DNA from: Streptomyces sp. NBC_00286
GTDB taxonomy: Bacteria; Actinomycetota; Actinomycetes; Streptomycetales; Streptomycetaceae
Reading direction: 5' to 3'
DNA length: 64,000 nucleotides
Assembly (NCBI RefSeq): GCF_036173125.1
Contig: NZ_CP108054.1
Coordinates: 9,741,501-9,805,500 of the forward strand
The notes under the pieces are model-generated. The model searched no databases. It was not told the origin of the DNA and saw nothing but the letters and a program-made list of their open reading frames with translations. Below, piece after piece: positions 60,411 through 64,000 of this stretch. The translations under genes and the position numbers were made by a program. How positions within the stretch are numbered: the first letter of the stretch is position 1; each line of letters begins with the position of its first letter.

Positions 60411-62042
60411 ATGAACAGCATCAACCGCCGCTCCATCTTGCTCGCCGGGCTGGGAGCCGCAGGCGCCGGAGCGCTCGCCGCGTGCACCAATGCGAATAGC
60501 TCAGGTAGCGGCACCGCCCTGATCAACCCCAACGCCTCGGCGGTCGCCGCCACCGAGAAGAAGCGCAAGAGCACCGGGCGCCAGCAGAAGGTCACCCTGA
60601 CGGCCGCACCGGCCATGATCGACTTGGGCGGCGGCGTCACGCCCAAGACCTGGGCCTTCGACGGCCGTACCCCGGGCAAGGAGGTCCGGCTCTCCGTTGG
60701 CGACACCCTGGTCGCCGAGCTGTCGAACCAGCTCCCGAACAAGACCACCACGTCCATCCACTGGCACGGCATCGCGCTGCGCAACGACATGGACGGCGTG
60801 CCGCCCACCACCCAGACCGCCGTCCGGGCCGGCTCCACCTTCGCCTACAAGTTCGTCGCCGACGCCCCCGGCACCTACTTCTTCCACCCGCACGTTGGCG
60901 TCCAGCTCGACCGCGGCCTGTACGCCCCGTTGATCGTCGAGGACCCCAAGGAGACCCTCGCGTACGACGACGAGTGGGTCGTCCTCCTCGACGACTGGGT
61001 TGACGGCGTCACCGGCACCCCCGACAAGGTCTTCGCCGAGGTCAGGCAGGGGATGGGCGGCATGGAGGGGCACGACATGGGGGAGAGCAGCAGCCCCAGC
61101 TCCAGTGGTATGGAAGGCCATGACATGGGGGACATGAGCGGGATGGACATGGGGGACTCTGAGTCTCCCTCGGCTTCCGCCTCCTCGTCCGGCGGCATGT
61201 CGATGAAGTTCATGCTCATGGGCGCGGAAAGCGACCTGCTCGGCGGCGACGCCGGGGACGTCAAGTACCCGCACCACCTGATCAACGGCCGGGTGGCGAC
61301 CGACCCCGACGTCTACACCGGCAAGCCCGGCAAGAAGGTACGGCTGAGGATCATCAACGCGGGCGGCGACACCGCCTACCGCATCGCCCTCGGCGGCCAC
61401 AAGCTGACCATCACCCACACAGACGGCTTCCCGATCCAGCACCAGGAGGTGGACGCCCTGCTCGTCGGAATGGGCGAGCGCTACGACGTCCTGGTCACCC
61501 TGGGGGACGGCGTCTTCCCGCTCGTCGCCGTGGCCGAGGGCAAGGACGCGAACGGCTTCGCGCTGGTGCGCACGGGCTCGGGGAGCGCCCCGAAGCCGAC
61601 CGTCCGCCCGAAGGAACTCGACGGCATGATCATGACGGCCTCCCAGCTGCGCGCCGCCGACGACGTGCGCCTGAAGTCCGCCAGGGCCGACGTGACGCAC
61701 CAGCTCAAGCTGACCGGCGGCATGGCCAAGTACGACTGGGCCATCAACGGCAAGCCCTTCGACATGGACAACCCCGAGGCGAACCCGATCATGATCGAAG
61801 AGGGCCAGCGCGTACGGCTCGACTTCGTCAACGACACCGACATGTGGCACCCGATGCACTTGCACGGCCACACGTACCAGATCGGCACCTCTGGTCCCCG
61901 CAAGGACACCGCGATCGTGCTGCCCAAGAAGAAGCTGTCCGTCTTCTTCGACGCTGACAACCCGGGGCAGTGGATGCTGCACTGCCACAACGCGTACCAC
62001 GGCGAGGCCGGGATGATGGCGAACGTGGCCTATCCGGCCTGA
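60411..62042 (+). CDS. Multicopper oxidase, Tat-exported
   Basis: 543 residues from ATG 60411. A twin-arginine lipoprotein-like signal (NRRSILLAGLGAAGAGALAACT) opens the protein. Copper motifs: HWHG (His 117), HPHVG (His 159), HPMHLHGH (His 480) and HCHNAYH (His 524), forming one type 1 and one trinuclear centre. A Met/Gly/His/Ser-rich loop (about 215-265, GMEGHDMGDMSGMDMG) may bind Cu(I) substrate. It probably oxidises Cu(I) outside the membrane. Regulated through the CsoR box at 59814. Confidence 0.93.
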   Translation: MNSINRRSILLAGLGAAGAGALAACTNANSSGSGTALINPNASAVAATEKKRKSTGRQQKVTLTAAPAMIDLGGGVTPKTWAFDGRTPGKEVRLSVGDTLVAELSNQLPNKTTTSIHWHGIALRNDMDGVPPTTQTAVRAGSTFAYKFVADAPGTYFFHPHVGVQLDRGLYAPLIVEDPKETLAYDDEWVVLLDDWVDGVTGTPDKVFAEVRQGMGGMEGHDMGESSSPSSSGMEGHDMGDMSGMDMGDSESPSASASSSGGMSMKFMLMGAESDLLGGDAGDVKYPHHLINGRVATDPDVYTGKPGKKVRLRIINAGGDTAYRIALGGHKLTITHTDGFPIQHQEVDALLVGMGERYDVLVTLGDGVFPLVAVAEGKDANGFALVRTGSGSAPKPTVRPKELDGMIMTASQLRAADDVRLKSARADVTHQLKLTGGMAKYDWAINGKPFDMDNPEANPIMIEEGQRVRLDFVNDTDMWHPMHLHGHTYQIGTSGPRKDTAIVLPKKKLSVFFDADNPGQWMLHCHNAYHGEAGMMANVAYPA

Positions 62043-62310
62043 CGTTCGCCTCGCGCCGTCCGGGCGGCCCATCGGCTGGCGGTGGGTGCGTCCGGATGCG
62101 GCGTGCGGATGGTTTCTCGGCTCTCCGGCTTGCGCGCGACGCGGATGACACACGGGGAGTTGGGCGGCGTATGGCCGTTGACCAGGAAGTCGAAGTGCCG
62201 CGCCTTCTGGATGCTGAACCCGGCGTGCTCAATGGCTTGTTCAGTATCCCGGCCGAGGTTGCAGCCACCTCCAGCAGGGGCCACACGAGGTTGATCCTGC
62301 GCGGACCGTT
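62030..62310 (-). pseudogene. C-terminal fragment of a class I methyltransferase
   Basis: The minus strand reads RRINLVWPLL and then, in a shifted frame, AGGGCNLGRDTEQAIEHAGFSIQKARHFDFLVNGHTPPNSPCVIRVARKP. This is the end of a UbiE-like SAM methyltransferase. The SAM-binding half is missing and the end overlaps the oxidase stop. Confidence 0.65.
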
Positions 62311-62372
62311 CCTACTATTCGAGCGCAGTACGCCTGGCTGGCGGCGCGGCCCTGGGGGCTCTGGGTGCGGAA

Positions 62373-62412
62373 GCCGCCGCGGGACCGGAAGCGATTCCGG
62401 TCCCGCGGCGGC
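62373..62412. terminator. Very strong terminator after the sulP remnant
   Basis: A perfect 18-bp stem (GCCGCCGCGGGACCGGAA and complement) with GCGA loop, 10 bp past the minus-strand stop at 62422. Confidence 0.8.
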
Positions 62413-62421
62413 CTCGGCCCG

Positions 62422-63040
62422 TCAGACGGCCGACGTGACCTTCACGGCTTCGGTGCCCTCCGAGCTGTGCCGTGCCGCCCAGTTCTCCAGAGCGTTGGTC
62501 CCCGAAGGCACTCGGGGTCGGCGGCTGTATCGCGCCGAGCAGTCCTTGGACCTCCACCTTGGCCACCGGCAGGCCGAGGAACACCGAAGCGGCCGTGGCG
62601 AGTCCCGCGGCGGCGAGTGGTGCCGGCACCACCTGGATCGCCTCCGGCAGCTTCTTACACAGCATGAGCACGGCGATGGTGCCCGCCCCGAGGCCGAGCG
62701 AACAGCTGGCCCGCGATCAGCACCAGCCCGATCCCGGCCAGCACGCCCTCGACGACGGTGACCGAGATGGCCCGGAAGTAGTGCCCGAACTTCAGGGTGT
62801 CCATGAGGAGTTGGAGTACGCAGGTGGCGAGCACGATGACGCCGAGAACGGGCAGCTCGTACTCGCGTACGGCTTCGAAGACCAGCACGGTCAGACCGGC
62901 AGCCGGGCCCGAGACCTGCAGATTGCTGCCGGGCAGCAGCCCGGTGACGAGGCCACCCACGATGTCGGCGACGGGGCCGAGTTCGGCTGGTACGCAGAGG
63001 CGACGGCGACGCCCACGCACTGCGCAGCGGAGACCTACAC
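62422..63040 (-). pseudogene. SulP-family anion transporter, deleted and frameshifted
   Basis: Pieces in order on the minus strand: VPAELGPVADIVGGLVTGLLPGSNLQVSGPAAGLTVLVFEAV, YFRAISVTVVEGVLAGIGLVLIAGQLFA; then (about 62700) a jump to LGLGAGTIAVLMLCKKLPEAIQVVPAPLAAAGLATAASVFLGLPVAKVEVQGLLGAIQPP. The last stretch, LENWAARHSSEGTEAVKVTSAV, has a stop at 62422. These are N-terminal and middle SulP segments; most of the transporter and any STAS or carbonic anhydrase domain are missing. TACTAA-box 11 lies just upstream. Confidence 0.75.
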
Positions 63041-63048
63041 AGTGCTCC

Positions 63049-63064
63049 GCTAAGTTTATTAGTA
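63049..63064 (-). promoter_or_regulatory. TACTAA-box 11, before the sulP remnant
   Basis: TACTAA-TAAAC-TTAGC on the gene strand. Confidence 0.65.
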
Positions 63065-63091
63065 CATTAACCGTAGTCGACGTCCGAGTCG

Positions 63092-63343
63092 TTACGGTGA
63101 GATGTCACCCTCATGGGGATCGGTTTCAGGGGTAGACCCCACCGGTTCTTCCCGCCTGCGCTGGCGCCGCTCCCTCCATGCCAGCTCTGCTGTCACGATC
63201 ACCGCAAGAACCGCGACCAGTGCTATCACAAGGGTGCTGATGGCGGAGATCCCTGACAGGAACCCGCCTTCCTCCTTGATGTCCGAAGCGACGTGAAAGG
63301 TGCTGGTGAAGCTCGGGGTGTAGGCGTCGCTGTATCCGGTCAT
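63092..63343 (-). CDS. Small single-helix membrane protein
   Basis: 83 residues from ATG 63343, behind GGAGGGGG. A polar N-terminus (MTGYSDAYTPSFTSTFHVASDIKEEGG) leads to one helix (ISAISTLVIALVAVLAVIVTAELAW) and a basic then acidic C-terminus. No family recognised. TACTAA-box 12 is 58 bp upstream, so it is a likely regulon member. Confidence 0.65.
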   Translation of the reverse strand: MTGYSDAYTPSFTSTFHVASDIKEEGGFLSGISAISTLVIALVAVLAVIVTAELAWRERRQRRREEPVGSTPETDPHEGDISP

Positions 63344-63400
63344 GTCCCCCTCCAGTCCCCTGCTTTTGGGGGTGTGTGACGCCTACGTTACCCGAGTTTA

Positions 63401-63416
63401 TCTAAGGATCTTAGTA
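63401..63416 (-). promoter_or_regulatory. TACTAA-box 12, before the small membrane protein
   Basis: TACTAA-GATCC-TTAGA on the gene strand. Confidence 0.65.
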
Positions 63417-63655
63417 GATGCATCTCTCCGGTCGCTTCTCAGTGACCGTGTCCGTCTTCCGTTTGGCCGGTCTCGGCGTCGGTTGACTCGTGAAGGTCAT
63501 CGGGATGGGCGGCTTCGTCGCCCACCGCCGCCGCAGGCGTACCCGGTGACGCAGACGCGCAGATCACAGCAGACCTTGTCCTCGGGGGCGTTGAGCGACG
63601 CAGCGTCCGCCGCAGTTCCCACTGCGCACCGCTCAGGCGGGTGCTGATCACGGCA
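63417..63655. other. Region with a possible coding tail
   Basis: About 240 bp. A minus-strand frame ends HPDDLHESTDAETGQTEDGHGH at 63439; the acidic His-containing tail looks protein-like, but no complete gene can be drawn. Confidence 0.35.
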
Positions 63656-64000
63656 TCAGCAATGTCCCGTCGACGACGGTGAAGGAGCATGCGGCTGCGC
63701 GGAGTTCACAGTCTGTTCCATGCAGTGCTCTGTCCGGTGATCGGCGTGTGCATGATCACCGGCCTGCTGGGTGGCGAGCACGAGCACGGCGACCCGGTGG
63801 TCGGACTGGACCAGCGTCACGCGCAGCGGGTCTTTCGCCCCGTTCGTCAGGACATATTCGTAGAGCGCGGGTGCCGTCGAGCCGTGGTCCTGCGTATCGG
63901 GACTTCGGGTCTCGTGCCAGCCGCACCTGTGCAGGGCTTCGGCCAGCTGTTTTACGGCATGCTGGGCGGCGGAGTTGTCTGCGTACGCCGCGATGCGGTG
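63656..64000 (-). CDS. Hypothetical protein, 5' end outside window
   Basis: The minus strand is open from the right edge to a TGA at 63656-63658, about 114 visible residues: AAQHAVKQLAEALHRCGWHE, LYEYVLTNGAKDPLRVTLVQSDHRVAVLVLATQQ, and a His-rich end (HAHADHRTEHCMEQ). The composition is coding-like (alpha/beta domain), but I do not recognise it. Confidence 0.5.
   Translation of the reverse strand, partial: HRIAAYADNSAAQHAVKQLAEALHRCGWHETRSPDTQDHGSTAPALYEYVLTNGAKDPLRVTLVQSDHRVAVLVLATQQAGDHAHADHRTEHCMEQTVNSAQPHAPSPSSTGHC

Overview
The window is GC-rich actinobacterial DNA, almost certainly Streptomyces or a close relative. Typical markers are a SpoIIE-type PP2C phosphatase, a PF04672-type methyltransferase, a zinc-ribbon membrane protein resembling SCO2400, PRC-barrel/DUF2382 and Holin-X stress proteins, and many GTG starts. 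There are no rRNA or tRNA genes and no CRISPR array. The layout suggests accessory DNA built from several acquired blocks and partly decaying.

Region 1 (1-16.2 kb) holds a sigma-like regulator (cut by the window edge), a P1B-4 metal-efflux ATPase with a convergent zinc-type ArsR repressor and a His-rich metal-binding protein, a receptor Ser/Thr kinase, a methyltransferase, a broken pectate lyase, a pyridine nucleotide transhydrogenase and a large SpoIIE phosphatase. Region 2 (16.2-31.5 kb) holds a subtilase, stress-envelope genes (Holin-X, PAP2, YihY, PRC-barrel) and many scars: a transposase fragment joined to a truncated DUF3618 gene, a 1.3 kb prophage remnant, a truncated transaldolase, a piece of copper ATPase, an internally deleted M50 protease and a frameshifted lipoprotein. 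Intact genes here include a DoxX protein with a Cys-rich repressor, an isoaspartyl peptidase and a GntR regulator.

Region 3 (31.6-63.7 kb) is a copper and cell-envelope island. It carries csoR, copZ-copA, a multicopper oxidase, a cupredoxin, a Cys-rich four-helix copper-storage protein, DUF4396, DUF5134 and DUF6153 membrane proteins, an L,D-transpeptidase, an LVIVD/PA secreted protein, apolipoprotein N-acyltransferase, ccsB and three MFS pumps. Two operator families run through it. One is the CsoR-type palindrome ATACCCC-N3-GGGGTAT. The other is a recurrent element, TACTAA-N5-TT(A/C)G on the gene strand, found at twelve places between 32.9 and 63.4 kb and nowhere else in the window. Most sites lie 15-110 bp in front of envelope or copper genes. 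I see no regulator in the window that obviously matches it. This second regulon is the best candidate for something undescribed.

ccsB in this island is interrupted by a TnpB-only IS200/IS605-type element. The TnpB gene looks intact, and removing the element between its two TCAA boundaries rejoins the ccsB reading frame at that point. Remnants of a second complex I operon (nuoL, nuoM, nuoN) flank the MFS pumps.

The window contains about twenty broken genes. Many carry single-base frameshifts in otherwise well conserved sequence, so some may be sequencing errors; the deletion junctions and fusions cannot be explained that way.
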